Source: Flagellimonas onchidii (GTDB taxonomy: Bacteria; Bacteroidota; Bacteroidia; Flavobacteriales; Flavobacteriaceae). Taken from it: a stretch of 64,000 nucleotides of DNA. Numbering within the stretch: the first letter of the stretch is position 1; every line of letters begins with the position of its first letter. Below the pieces are notes generated by a model. That model did no database searches. It worked only from the letters and a program-made list of their open reading frames with translations, and was not told the DNA's origin. This document shows positions 53,888 through 62,965 of this stretch, piece by piece. Where the stretch lies: positions 186,001 through 250,000 of the forward strand of contig NZ_SRXX01000003.1 in NCBI RefSeq assembly GCF_004804315.1. The letters run 5' to 3'. A program made the position numbers and the translations under genes.

Positions 53888-55048
53888 TTAGCGGGATTGA
53901 GTTGACGCCCCAGAGTTTTGCAACTCGGCTCTGCCTAAGTACTTTTCTTTGATTTTGATTGCTTTGCCCAATTCTTGAAGGTAATATGCGAAACTACCTT
54001 CCCATATGGTTTTCGAATTCAATTCATGGAATTCAGGGACTTTTTGAAGGTGAAGTTTGGCAGTTTCAACATCGTTCAATAATAAATGTACGGTTGCGAG
54101 ATTGGCATTTAAAATGCTTTGAACTTTTGGATGGTCTGTTCGGGATAATTTGTCCGAAAAATAATCTCTAGCGTATTCCAAATCAGGTTTTACTTGGTCA
54201 AAGGTCTTTCTTTTCTTTTTGCTTAAAGCTGAAAGGGCATTGATGGAGCTTTGAGCGATTTCCGTCGCATCGTTTAAGGCTTCAAAACCTTTGTTTTTGA
54301 TTCCAAAAACGGCACTATATGCATTTATCTTTTGATTCTGGTATTCGTCTTTTAAAATTTTTCCAGCTTGTCGTATGTAGTATTCCAGAATGTCAGCATC
54401 AAACTTTTTGATTCGTTTTGCTAAAAGCTTTTTCTTTTTTTCTGGCTTTTTGGTCATTTTGAACTTTAGTTTAAATGATGGGTTCAATATCAAATGTTTT
54501 AAGCGAAGTTCTTTTGTAGGGCCATCAAAATCATCAATATAATAGGGAATCTCTTGATCCAGCAGTATAGAACCATCAGCAAGTTCTAGAGTAAGTCTTG
54601 CCGATACGTTCACAATGCCCAACAAGCTTTCTTGATCTTCATAATCGATATTGGTGTTGAGGCTGTCCACACTAAATTGGTCGGTGTTTAACGTGATGGT
54701 AAATTCCGTTGGTTTGGTTCGCACATAATCGGGGTAGCGAAGGACCATGTGATTATCGACCCATTTATTTATGGTGTCTTGTTTGGCTAATTCTAATAGG
54801 CGTTCTTTTTTTGACCTTTCCATACTTGCGTGCTGTAACCTCCAATCAATTTCTCCCCAAAAAGTCATCGGATCCAAATCGGTTTCTACGTGAATGGCAT
54901 AGTTTCTAAGCTCATCGGGTAGAAGAGCTTTTGGTGTAATTTGATAGGACCAAGCCACCGGATTTTTGGTGATCTTGATTTTTTTCTGTCCAAAACCTGT
55001 TGCTGTAATCAGTAAAATTAATGTAGAAATAAATATTCTCATGCTCAA
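53888..55048 (-). CDS. Exported protein of unknown function
   Basis: 386 aa. Signal peptide 1-20 (LLITATGFGQ). The first half of the mature protein is beta-rich (ITPKALLPDELRNYAIHVETDLDP, IVNVSARLTLELADGSILL). A basic stretch KKPEKKKKLLAKRIKKF separates it from a helical C-terminal half with TPR-like character (SILNANLATVHLLLNDVETAKLHLQKVPEF). No family is recognised. It ends 2 bp from the convergent gapN. Confidence 0.75.
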   Translation of the reverse strand: MSMRIFISTLILLITATGFGQKKIKITKNPVAWSYQITPKALLPDELRNYAIHVETDLDPMTFWGEIDWRLQHASMERSKKERLLELAKQDTINKWVDNHMVLRYPDYVRTKPTEFTITLNTDQFSVDSLNTNIDYEDQESLLGIVNVSARLTLELADGSILLDQEIPYYIDDFDGPTKELRLKHLILNPSFKLKFKMTKKPEKKKKLLAKRIKKFDADILEYYIRQAGKILKDEYQNQKINAYSAVFGIKNKGFEALNDATEIAQSSINALSALSKKKRKTFDQVKPDLEYARDYFSDKLSRTDHPKVQSILNANLATVHLLLNDVETAKLHLQKVPEFHELNSKTIWEGSFAYYLQELGKAIKIKEKYLGRAELQNSGASTQSR

Positions 55049-55195
55049 GCCTATTGTTAACCAAGCTAAAGTATAAGCAATAGCTGCCTTTTATGTAGTA
55101 CAATTGACGGATAGCCAATATGGATTGATATATCTGCCTTTTGGATGGATCAAATGGTTAAAAGAATCAATGGTCAAGGGGTATATGTACTAAAA

Positions 55196-55218
55196 GAAAC
55201 CCTGCGCAAAGCGCAGGG
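55196..55218 (-). terminator. Terminator of the MopE-like lipoprotein gene
   Basis: CCCTGCGC (55200-55207) pairs with GCGCAGGG (55211-55218) around a 3-nt loop. On the minus strand the stem is followed by TTTCTTTTAG. It lies 30 bp past the lipoprotein's stop. Confidence 0.8.
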
Positions 55219-55247
55219 CCCTTATCATTAACCATTAAAAAAATGCA

Positions 55248-56438
55248 TTAATTATTTATAGGTGTGGAGCGAGTATAGGAAATAGCTCCTCCACCAGCGT
55301 TTCCTTCTCCCCATTCAGTAAAGGTGAGGGTCAGGTAAACATCGTCTTCCATTAGCCATACCCCAAGTTTCTTTCCAACAAGATATGGAGGGTGCTGTAC
55401 GTCTCCAAGATTAGGATTCAAACCAAAATCATCGACAACACCGTTTATTGCAACATTATTATCTAATACCGAAATAATTGCTATGATATTATTAAAGCTG
55501 TAAAAATGCTCATCATCACCAAGTGTGCCATATAAGGAGAAATCTTGCCAAGCTTGGTTAGGCAGGTCATCCTGTGGTAAAATGGCCCAACGAACTCTTT
55601 TTGTACCTCCTGTGGGGTTTATAGAGGCAAAATCCTTTACAGCAGCATCTTCAGCATTATGAAAATCTGAAACTAAATCAGATGAAGAAACATTATTGTG
55701 TATTGCATCCTCTTCAAAAGTATCTTGCCACCATTGGTAGTTGTACATCGGCCCCTTGTCTTGTCTAGTGAATATCACATTGTCGGTTAGCTTGTCCTGG
55801 TTTTCAGGCAGGGTCCAATCTGCATTCGCTGCTTTGGTAAATACAAAATCAGGGCCGTCCCAGATTATTCCCAATATGCCATCACAATTGTTATCAATGT
55901 TGTCACCGAGTACTTCATCAGCTTCGGGGTTGATATCGGCATTGGCATCGTCACAATCAGTATTGTCGGTTACAAAACCTTCAAGCTCAACACAGGAATT
56001 TTGCGAAACATCTGGATTTCCATACCCATCACCGTCCGCATCTTCATAATAGGTGATTTCTTCACATCCTGGGAAAATTTCTTCATTAGTGTCGTCTGGA
56101 TCGGTGTTGTCTTCCACATAACCCTCTGGCTGTGCACCACAGGTTTTTTGAGAGTTGTTCTCGTTTCCGAACCCGTCTCCATCGGCGTCCTCGTAATAGG
56201 TGATTTCGGTACAGTCAGGGAAAATCTTTGCATCAGTGTCGTTAGGGTCGGTATTATTGGCAACATATCCCTCGGGCTGTGAACAGGAGCTTTGGGAATT
56301 GGCAGCATCGCCAAAGCCATCTCCATCTGCATCTTTGTAATAGGTTTTTTCAGTACAGTTTTCATCTTTGCTACAAGACGATAAAGTGCATAATACTGCA
56401 GCAAAAAGTAGGGCAATGGTAAGATTTAATTGTTTCAT
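55248..56438 (-). CDS. Surface lipoprotein with MopE-like metal-binding repeats
   Basis: 396 aa. Lipobox LSSC (Cys22), then SKDEN, which fits the Lys-Asp/Glu-Asp/Glu surface-export signal described for Bacteroidota lipoproteins. Three tandem repeats of about 46 residues (28-165) share YYxDADGDGFGxxxNSQxxCxxPEGYVxxNTDPxDT, that is Ca2+-binding DxDxDG loops of the MopE/Put-metal type. The remaining 220 residues (WDGPDFVFTKAANADWTLPENQD onward) are a separate domain not recognised. It lies between the unknown exported protein and the leu operon, each with its own terminator. Confidence 0.85.
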   Translation of the reverse strand: MKQLNLTIALLFAAVLCTLSSCSKDENCTEKTYYKDADGDGFGDAANSQSSCSQPEGYVANNTDPNDTDAKIFPDCTEITYYEDADGDGFGNENNSQKTCGAQPEGYVEDNTDPDDTNEEIFPGCEEITYYEDADGDGYGNPDVSQNSCVELEGFVTDNTDCDDANADINPEADEVLGDNIDNNCDGILGIIWDGPDFVFTKAANADWTLPENQDKLTDNVIFTRQDKGPMYNYQWWQDTFEEDAIHNNVSSSDLVSDFHNAEDAAVKDFASINPTGGTKRVRWAILPQDDLPNQAWQDFSLYGTLGDDEHFYSFNNIIAIISVLDNNVAINGVVDDFGLNPNLGDVQHPPYLVGKKLGVWLMEDDVYLTLTFTEWGEGNAGGGAISYTRSTPINN

Positions 56439-56560
56439 ATTGTCTGATTTTAGATGTTAACAATTAATGATACCCTTTATTTTGGTTCTATAGGAGCCTG
56501 GATTTACGGATGGGGAGTATGAATTGATAAATGAGGTGTATCGATTGACGGGGAGCAATA

Positions 56561-56586
56561 AAAAAGGGCACCAATTGGTGCCCTTT
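56561..56586 (-). terminator. Terminator of the leu operon
   Basis: AAAGGGCACC and GGTGCCCTTT form a perfect 10-bp stem with an AATT loop. Read leftward it continues with a run of T (CCCTTTTTTATT). It lies 20 bp after the leuB stop. Confidence 0.9.
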
Positions 56587-56606
56587 ATATCTATTTTCTG
56601 TTGGGG

Positions 56607-57662
56607 TTAGAGGTTTTCAGCCAACCAATCACCCACTTCACTGGTTTTGTATGCTTTTCCACCATCGGCCAAATCTTCCGTGACCACACCTTCGGCCAAG
56701 GATTTGTTCACAACTGCTCTAATGGCTTCAGCTTCTTCTTTTAGGTTAAAATCTTCGAACATCATGGCTGCGGACAATACGGTTGCCAATGGGTTGGCAA
56801 TATCCTTTCCGGCGGCTTGCGGGTATGATCCGTGGATGGGCTCATACAAAGAAACTTCACTGCCAAGCGAAGAAGAAGGCATTAGTCCCATAGAACCTGA
56901 GATTACAGAAGCTTCGTCGGTAAGAATATCACCAAATAGGTTAGCGGTAATGATAACATCGTACCCTTTTGGCCATTGGATCAAACGCATAGCAACGGCA
57001 TCTACAAATTCGTAAGATACTTCCACGTCAGGATATTCTTTTTCCAATGCCTGAACGGTTTCGCGCCATAGGCGGGAGGCTTCCAAAACGTTGGCCTTAT
57101 CTACGCAGCAAAGCTTTTTTCCGCGTTTTAATGCCATTTCAAAGCCTTTGCGTGCCAAACGTTCTATTTCGAAACGTTGGTAAGTCATGGTGTCAAAAGC
57201 GGTGTCACCGTTATCTTTTCTACCACGCTCACCAAAATAAACCCCTCCGGTAAGCTCACGTAAGATGATTAAATCTGTTCCTTCGATTCGGTCACGTTTT
57301 AATGGTGATTTGTCAATCAAAGAAGGAAAGGTAAATGTTGGACGTACATTAGCGAAAAGTTCCAGTTTTTGGCGCATTTTCAACAGGCCTTGTTCTGGGC
57401 GTACCTTGGCAGATGGATCATTGTCAAATCGTGGGTGTCCTATAGCACCGAACAGAACAGCATCAGAATTTGCGCACACCTCGTGAGTTTCATCTGGGTA
57501 AGGTTCGCCAACAGCGTCGATGGCAGCCGCTCCAGTCAAAGCTGGTGCCCAGTTGATTTCATGGTTGAACTTTTTTGCAATGGCATCGGATACTTTTACG
57601 GCTTGGTCTATGACTTCAGGTCCAATTCCGTCTCCGGCTAAAAGGGCTATGTTTAATTTCAT
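56607..57662 (-). CDS. leuB: 3-isopropylmalate dehydrogenase
   Basis: 351 aa. NAD-dependent oxidative decarboxylation of 3-isopropylmalate. Substrate/metal motifs: LLAGDGIGPEVIDQAVKV, LRELTGGVYFG (with the LRE-GG substrate loop), YEFVDAVAMRLIQWP, NLFGDILTDEASVISGSMGLMPS and EPIHGSYPQAAGKDIANPLAT. It is the last gene of leuCD-leuA-leuB. Confidence 0.97.
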   Translation of the reverse strand: MKLNIALLAGDGIGPEVIDQAVKVSDAIAKKFNHEINWAPALTGAAAIDAVGEPYPDETHEVCANSDAVLFGAIGHPRFDNDPSAKVRPEQGLLKMRQKLELFANVRPTFTFPSLIDKSPLKRDRIEGTDLIILRELTGGVYFGERGRKDNGDTAFDTMTYQRFEIERLARKGFEMALKRGKKLCCVDKANVLEASRLWRETVQALEKEYPDVEVSYEFVDAVAMRLIQWPKGYDVIITANLFGDILTDEASVISGSMGLMPSSSLGSEVSLYEPIHGSYPQAAGKDIANPLATVLSAAMMFEDFNLKEEAEAIRAVVNKSLAEGVVTEDLADGGKAYKTSEVGDWLAENL

Positions 57663-57668
57663 TTATAT

Positions 57669-57696
57669 CAATTATCAGTTGTCAATTATCAGTTGT
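57669..57696. repeat. Tandem 14-bp direct repeat between leuA-type gene and leuB
   Basis: Two perfect units of CAATTATCAGTTGT. A related word (GTCAGTTATCAGTA) precedes the heptanucleotide array at about 14443. The rest of the 112-bp gap is AT-rich and no terminator is seen. Confidence 0.7.
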
Positions 57697-57774
57697 CGGT
57701 TATTTAGTTGAAGTATGGATAAATATTCTCACTGCTCATTATCAATTGTTTATTGTATTAATTGCATATTGTAT

Positions 57775-59292
57775 TTAAACAAGATTGAGCATTTTTTCAG
57801 TTGCTTTTATAGCAGATACCGTTTGGTCTGAATCCAATCCTCTTGTGGTAAAGTCCTTTTCTTCGGTCTGCCAGGTGATTATGGTTTCGCAGAGGGCATC
57901 AGAGTTACTTCCTGGCGGGATACGAACAGCGTAGTCCACCAATTTGGGAAGTTCCGTACCTTCTTTTATATAAACTTTTCGCAAGGCATTGATAAAAGCA
58001 TCAAATTGCCCATCACCCTGTGCATTTTCCTCGTACGATTTCCCGTCAATCTCAATGGAAAGGGTAGTGGAAGGCTTTAATCCTTTGGAATGCGTTAGAA
58101 CATACGATTTTACAAATACACGTTGTTGATGTAATCCTGTGTCCAGAACGTCTGAAATGATATACGGAAGATCCTCTTTAGTAACTCTTTCCTTTTTATC
58201 ACCCAGTTCAATGATACGTTCGGTTACCTTTTTGAGCTCTTCGTCGTTTAGAGTTAATCCAAGTTCTTGAAGGTTCTTTTGAATGTTGGCTTTACCCGAA
58301 GTTTTTCCTAAAGCATATTTCCGTTTTCGACCAAAACGTTCAGGCAACAAATCATTAAAGTAAAGATTCTTTTTGCTATCTCCATCTGCATGTATTCCAG
58401 CTGTTTGAGTGAAAACATTGTCACCGACAATGGGCTTGTTGGCAGGAATGCCAAAACCGGTAAACGCAGAAACCAATTTACTCACTTTAAAAAGTGAGGA
58501 CTCCTTGACTCCGATAGAAATTTCAGGCATAAAATCATTAACCACAGCTACCACACTTGCCAATGGGGCATTACCAGCTCGCTCACCCATGCCATTGACG
58601 GTCAGGTGCAATCCCTTTACACCGGCTTTTAGCGCCTCCATGACATTGGCAACACTTAAATCATAGTCGTTGTGGCCATGAAAATCGAAATGGGTATCGG
58701 GATAACGTTCAATAATCTGATTTAAAAAGGTAAAAGTCTCTTCATGTGTAAGCACGCCCAAAGTATCTGGCAATAAAATCCTTTTCACTGGGATGGTGAC
58801 CAAAAAATCCAAGTATTGGAACACATATTCAGGTGAATTTCGCATGCCGTTGCTCCAATCCTCAAGATATACGTTGGTCATTATACCCAACTCAGATGCC
58901 TTGGCCACCACATTCGCAATGTCTTTGAAATGCTGCTTCGGAGTCTTTTTGAGTTGATGCGTTAAATGATTTAAAGACCCTTTGGTCAATAGGTTCTGTA
59001 CTTTGGCACCTGCTTTTTGCATCCATTCCAAAGAAACGCCACCATCCACAAAAGTCAAGACCTCTACTTGGGAAAGAAGACCTTCTGTATTTGCCCAGTC
59101 CGTAATGTTTTTGACAGCTTCAAACTCACCATCGGATACTCTAGCCGAAGCCACTTCGATACGGTCTACCTTTAGTTCTTCCAATAGCAACTTGGCCAAG
59201 GTAAGTTTTTCGGAAGCCGAAAATGATACCCCTGAGGTCTGTTCACCATCCCGAAGGGTAGTGTCCATGATTTCAACCGTCCTTTTTTCCAT
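57775..59292 (-). CDS. 2-isopropylmalate/citramalate synthase family protein
   Basis: 505 aa from the ATG at 59292 (a TTG two codons earlier also opens the frame). HMGL-like TIM barrel at the start with MDTTLRDGEQTSGVSFSASEK, metal-binding HGHNDYDLSVAN and NGMGERAGNAPLAS. The C-terminal LeuA regulatory-type dimer domain covers about 385-505. DGEQTSGV differs from the DGEQ-PG of standard LeuA, so (R)-citramalate synthase or a second leuA type is possible. The position within leuCD and leuB favours leucine (or citramalate-derived isoleucine) synthesis. No second leuA is in the window. Confidence 0.85.
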   Translation of the reverse strand: MEKRTVEIMDTTLRDGEQTSGVSFSASEKLTLAKLLLEELKVDRIEVASARVSDGEFEAVKNITDWANTEGLLSQVEVLTFVDGGVSLEWMQKAGAKVQNLLTKGSLNHLTHQLKKTPKQHFKDIANVVAKASELGIMTNVYLEDWSNGMRNSPEYVFQYLDFLVTIPVKRILLPDTLGVLTHEETFTFLNQIIERYPDTHFDFHGHNDYDLSVANVMEALKAGVKGLHLTVNGMGERAGNAPLASVVAVVNDFMPEISIGVKESSLFKVSKLVSAFTGFGIPANKPIVGDNVFTQTAGIHADGDSKKNLYFNDLLPERFGRKRKYALGKTSGKANIQKNLQELGLTLNDEELKKVTERIIELGDKKERVTKEDLPYIISDVLDTGLHQQRVFVKSYVLTHSKGLKPSTTLSIEIDGKSYEENAQGDGQFDAFINALRKVYIKEGTELPKLVDYAVRIPPGSNSDALCETIITWQTEEKDFTTRGLDSDQTVSAIKATEKMLNLV

Positions 59293-59325
59293 TTTCAAAT
59301 TCTAGACCTTTAAACTTTAACAGCT

Positions 59326-59922
59326 TTAAAGTGGAGTGTTCTTTGCGAATTCTTGGATATTGTTTTTGATGTTCAATAGGAAATCAATATCATCGAATCC
59401 ATTGAGCATATTTTGTTTTTTGTAATCGTTGATAGAGAAACTTTCATTCTCACCAGATTCCAAAAGGGTAATGGTCTGCTCCGGAAGGTTTACTTCCAAC
59501 TCTGTATTTGGATTGCTTTCGATTGCCTTGAAAATCTTATCAAGAAATTCGGCACTTACCTGAACGGGAAGCACCCCAATGTTTAAACAATTATTTCGGA
59601 AGATATCCGCAAAAAAACTGGATACCACACAACGGAACCCGTAATCGTAAACTGCCCAAGCAGCATGTTCTCGGGATGAACCTGAACCGAAATTTTTTCC
59701 TCCCACAAGAATTTTTCCACTGTAGATAGGATTGTTGAGCACAAAGTGCTCTTTTGGAGTATCGTCGGAATTAAATCTCCAATCCCTAAAAAGGTTGTCT
59801 CCAAAACCTTTACGTTCGGTGGCCTTCAAAAACCGGGCTGGGATGATTTGGTCGGTATCCACATTCTCAATTGGTAGTGGAACCGCAGAACTTTTTAATA
59901 TGTTGAATTTATCGTAAGCCAT
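59326..59922 (-). CDS. leuD: 3-isopropylmalate dehydratase small subunit
   Basis: 198 aa. Swivel domain of the aconitase-like enzyme: VDTDQIIPARFLK, then GGKNFGSGSSREHAAWAVYDYGFR, which contains the substrate-binding GSSREHA. It associates with LeuC and is 34 bp downstream of it. Confidence 0.96.
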   Translation of the reverse strand: MAYDKFNILKSSAVPLPIENVDTDQIIPARFLKATERKGFGDNLFRDWRFNSDDTPKEHFVLNNPIYSGKILVGGKNFGSGSSREHAAWAVYDYGFRCVVSSFFADIFRNNCLNIGVLPVQVSAEFLDKIFKAIESNPNTELEVNLPEQTITLLESGENESFSINDYKKQNMLNGFDDIDFLLNIKNNIQEFAKNTPL

Positions 59923-59956
59923 TTTTCAATAGTCAATTTGCAATTATAAATAGGTT

Positions 59957-61366
59957 TTAAGCCAGAACTTCTTCTAGCAATTCTCTTGGATCAGTGACTT
60001 TTCCGGTAACTGCTGCTGCAGCGGCAACTAGTGGACTTGCCAAAAGTGTACGGGCTCCGGGACCTTGCCTACCTTCAAAATTTCGATTGGAAGTGCTGAC
60101 CGCGTATTTTCCAGCAGGAATTTTATCGTCGTTCATTGCAAGACAAGCAGAGCATCCAGGTTCACGAAGTTCAAATCCTGCTTCGTGAAGAACATCTAAG
60201 ATACCTTCTTCTTTGATGGCATCTTCAACGCGATGAGAACCGGGAACTAACCAAGCTGTAACATTGTCGGCCTTTTTTCTTCCCCTAACAATGGAGGCAA
60301 ATGCCCTGAAATCTTCAATTCTGCCATTGGTACAACTTCCAAGGAACACAAAATCGATTGGTTTTCCAATCATAGCATCCCCTTCGGCAAAAGCCATATA
60401 TTCCAATGATTTTTTATAGGTGGCAACGCCTCCCTCAACAGCTTCAGCTAGTGGGATATCATTTTTGATGCCCATTCCCATTCCAGGATTGGTACCATAG
60501 GTAATCATGGGCTCTATTTCTGATGCGTTGAAAGTAAGTTCTTTGTCAAAAGTGGCATTGTCATCTGAATATAACGTCTCCCAATACTTCATTGCTTTGT
60601 CCCAAGCAGCACCTTTAGGGGCAAACTCTCTTCCTTCTATGTAATCAATGGTTTTTCCATCTGGAGCGATCATGCCTCCACGAGCACCCATTTCAATACT
60701 TAAGTTACAAACGGTCATTCGACCTTCCATGGACATATTTTGGAAAACATCACCGGCGTATTCCACGAAATATCCAGTTGCTCCAGAAGTTGTCAGTTTG
60801 GAAATGATAAAAAGTGCAACGTCTTTTGGTGTAACCGCCTTGTTCAATGTGCCATTTACATTGATACGCATGCTCTTAGGCTTTGGTTGCATAATACATT
60901 GGGTGGATAACACCATTTCAACCTCACTTGTACCTATTCCGAAGGCAATAGCTCCAAAAGCTCCGTGGGTTGATGTGTGGGAATCTCCACAAACTATGGT
61001 CGCCCCGGGAACGGTAATTCCGTTTTCTGGACCGATAACGTGTACAATTCCATTTTTCTCATGTCCAAGACCCCAATAAGGAATATTGTGTGCCAAGGAA
61101 TTCTCTTCCAATGCTTTCAATTGATTGGCAGATAGTTCATCCTTAACCGGTAAATGTTGGTTGATTGTGGGAGTGTTATGATCCGCAGTGGCAAATGTAC
61201 GCTCCGGATATAGGACTTTAATACCCCTATTTTTTAATCCTAGAAAAGCCACGGGGCTAGTAACCTCATGTACCAAATGCCTATCTATAAAAAGCACGTC
61301 GGGCCCATTTTCTATGTGCTGCACAACATGGGAATCCCAAACTTTATCAAATAGTGTTTTACTCAT
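59957..61366 (-). CDS. leuC: 3-isopropylmalate dehydratase large subunit
   Basis: 469 aa from the ATG at 61366 (a TTG four codons upstream also opens the frame). [4Fe-4S] cluster cysteines in [13 protein letters not shown] and GCSACLAMN; other motifs are [26 protein letters not shown] and [19 protein letters not shown]. Start of the leu operon leuC-leuD-leuA-leuB. No leader peptide with a leucine run and no attenuator hairpin was found in the 420 bp upstream, unlike the ilv operon. Confidence 0.97.
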   Translation of the reverse strand: MSKTLFDKVWDSHVVQHIENGPDVLFIDRHLVHEVTSPVAFLGLKNRGIKVLYPERTFATADHNTPTINQHLPVKDELSANQLKALEENSLAHNIPYWGLGHEKNGIVHVIGPENGITVPGATIVCGDSHTSTHGAFGAIAFGIGTSEVEMVLSTQCIMQPKPKSMRINVNGTLNKAVTPKDVALFIISKLTTSGATGYFVEYAGDVFQNMSMEGRMTVCNLSIEMGARGGMIAPDGKTIDYIEGREFAPKGAAWDKAMKYWETLYSDDNATFDKELTFNASEIEPMITYGTNPGMGMGIKNDIPLAEAVEGGVATYKKSLEYMAFAEGDAMIGKPIDFVFLGSCTNGRIEDFRAFASIVRGRKKADNVTAWLVPGSHRVEDAIKEEGILDVLHEAGFELREPGCSACLAMNDDKIPAGKYAVSTSNRNFEGRQGPGARTLLASPLVAAAAAVTGKVTDPRELLEEVLA

Positions 61367-61789
61367 GGTCGAATTCAATATTTTATAAGCTGGTAAATTT
61401 AAAGTATGAAAAGAAAACCTTTGTTATTTTGGGATGAAAATTACGATGTTCAAGGCTTGTTTTGCAACATGAATAGGGTTGACTTTTCTGGTCATGAGGA
61501 TTTAAAACAAAAACCAATTCAATTGTTACCCGTTTAATGGAAGTAACCCACATTACAGAACTAGTTTGATAAAACGTTTGTAGGAATCTTTAATTTGGGT
61601 CTATGATGTAAAGAAATTACGTTCGCAGTCATATATGTGTTGGTTTTGAGTGAATTAAGGTCGTTTACGGGAATTTTAACACCCTCTATTTTAATTTAAC
61701 ATTGCTGTAACGGTATCAAAGCAGTGTGCTGACTACTTTAGAAGAAACGACCTAAAAGTTTATTCATTAACTCATCTAAAAACGAACAA
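61367..61789. other. Divergent intergenic region between leuC and the DUF2911 gene
   Basis: 423 bp. It contains a 43-codon open frame on the + strand (61406-61537) and an overlapping 56-codon frame on the minus strand (from the ATG at 61552). Neither shows a signal peptide, family motif or homologous context, so they are not annotated as genes. No hairpin terminator and no perfect TAnnTTTG element was noted on either strand. Confidence 0.5.
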
Positions 61790-62902
61790 ATGAAAAAAAG
61801 TTACTCGGCCATTTCGGCCATGATACTAACTGCAGTATTTTTTATTTCCACCAGTGCTGTTGCCCAATTGAATTTTTTACCACGTGGTAGCCAAATGGCC
61901 AAAGTTTCACAGCGAATAGGAAATACTGATGTCTCTATTATCTATTCCCGTCCAAGTGTAAATGACAGGGAAGTATGGGGAGCCCTTGTGCCTTATGGCA
62001 TGAATAATTTAGGATTTGGAACTGCCAAAGAATCTCCATGGAGAGCAGGAGCCAATGAAAACAGCATTTTTAAAACTACTCATGACCTTACCATAGGCGG
62101 AAAGACTTTACCTGCAGGAAAATACGGTTTGCATATGATTGTCAATGAAAACAATACGGCAACGGTGATTTTCTCAAAAAATCACGATGCATGGGGGAGT
62201 TATTTTTACAAACCTGAAGAAGACGTCCTTCGTGTAGATGTTGAAACAAAGGAAATTCCACATGTGGAACAACTTACTTTCAATTTTGAAAATGTTGATG
62301 CAACATCGGCCATTGCTACTTTGAATTGGGAGAAAAAACAAATTCCGTTCAAAATAGAAACTGATGTTACCGAAAATATCCTTGTCGAAATCAGACAACA
62401 ATTACAGACTACACCTGGTTTTAGTAGACAAAGTTGGGAGCAAGCCGCAAATTTTGCTTTAAATAATGAAGGTGATTTGGATGAAGCCCTGGCATGGGTT
62501 GATGCTGCAATTGCGGGACAATTTTTCAGCCAGAAAACCTTCAATAACTTAAGTATCAAATCACAAATTTTGGCGAAGCAAGGCAAAACAGCAGAGGCGG
62601 AAGCTTTAATGGAAGAAGCATTGCCTCTGGGAACTGTTTTCCAAGTGCACGGATATGGTAGACAACTCATAGGACAAGGCAAGAATAATGAGGCTTTGGA
62701 AATCTTCAAATGGAATGCCAAAAACCATAAGGGTACTTGGCCTGTACATTATGGTTTGGCTAGAGGTTATTCCGCTTTGGGCGATAATAAGTCGACCGTT
62801 AAGCACCTAAAACTAGCTATGGAAAATGCTCCTGCACAAGTAAATAAAGATAGGGTAGCGGCTAATTTGGCCAAAGCCGAAAAAGGAGAGGGAATCAATT
62901 AA
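61790..62902 (+). CDS. Exported DUF2911 protein with C-terminal TPR repeats
   Basis: 370 aa. Signal peptide (about 1-25, SAVAQ). DUF2911 domain (about 28-190): FLPRGSQMAKVSQRIGNTDVSIIYSRPSVNDREVWGALVPYG and GKTLPAGKYGLHMIV. Residues about 210-365 have TPR-like helical pairs (NNEGDLDEALAWVDAAI, KQGKTAEAEALMEEALP, GKNNEALEIFKWNAKNHKGTWPVHYGLARGYSALGD). Periplasmic, function unknown. Confidence 0.88.
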   Translation: MKKSYSAISAMILTAVFFISTSAVAQLNFLPRGSQMAKVSQRIGNTDVSIIYSRPSVNDREVWGALVPYGMNNLGFGTAKESPWRAGANENSIFKTTHDLTIGGKTLPAGKYGLHMIVNENNTATVIFSKNHDAWGSYFYKPEEDVLRVDVETKEIPHVEQLTFNFENVDATSAIATLNWEKKQIPFKIETDVTENILVEIRQQLQTTPGFSRQSWEQAANFALNNEGDLDEALAWVDAAIAGQFFSQKTFNNLSIKSQILAKQGKTAEAEALMEEALPLGTVFQVHGYGRQLIGQGKNNEALEIFKWNAKNHKGTWPVHYGLARGYSALGDNKSTVKHLKLAMENAPAQVNKDRVAANLAKAEKGEGIN

Positions 62903-62924
62903 CCAATACTACAACCGCAATTTT

Positions 62925-62951
62925 AAAAGCCCAACTTTAGTTGGGCTTTTT
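62925..62951. terminator. Bidirectional terminator between DUF2911 gene and recG
   Basis: A 12-bp perfect stem (AAAAGCCCAACT with AGTTGGGCTTTT) with T-runs on both strands. It sits midway between the two convergent stop codons. Confidence 0.9.
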
Positions 62952-62965
62952 ATTACGAATTGATA

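Noticed and set aside
61406-61537. A 43-codon open frame upstream of leuC, considered as a small gene or leader
   Set aside because: It is on the opposite strand to leuC, has no leucine run, hairpin or T-run after it, and no recognisable motif; an overlapping minus-strand frame is equally open.
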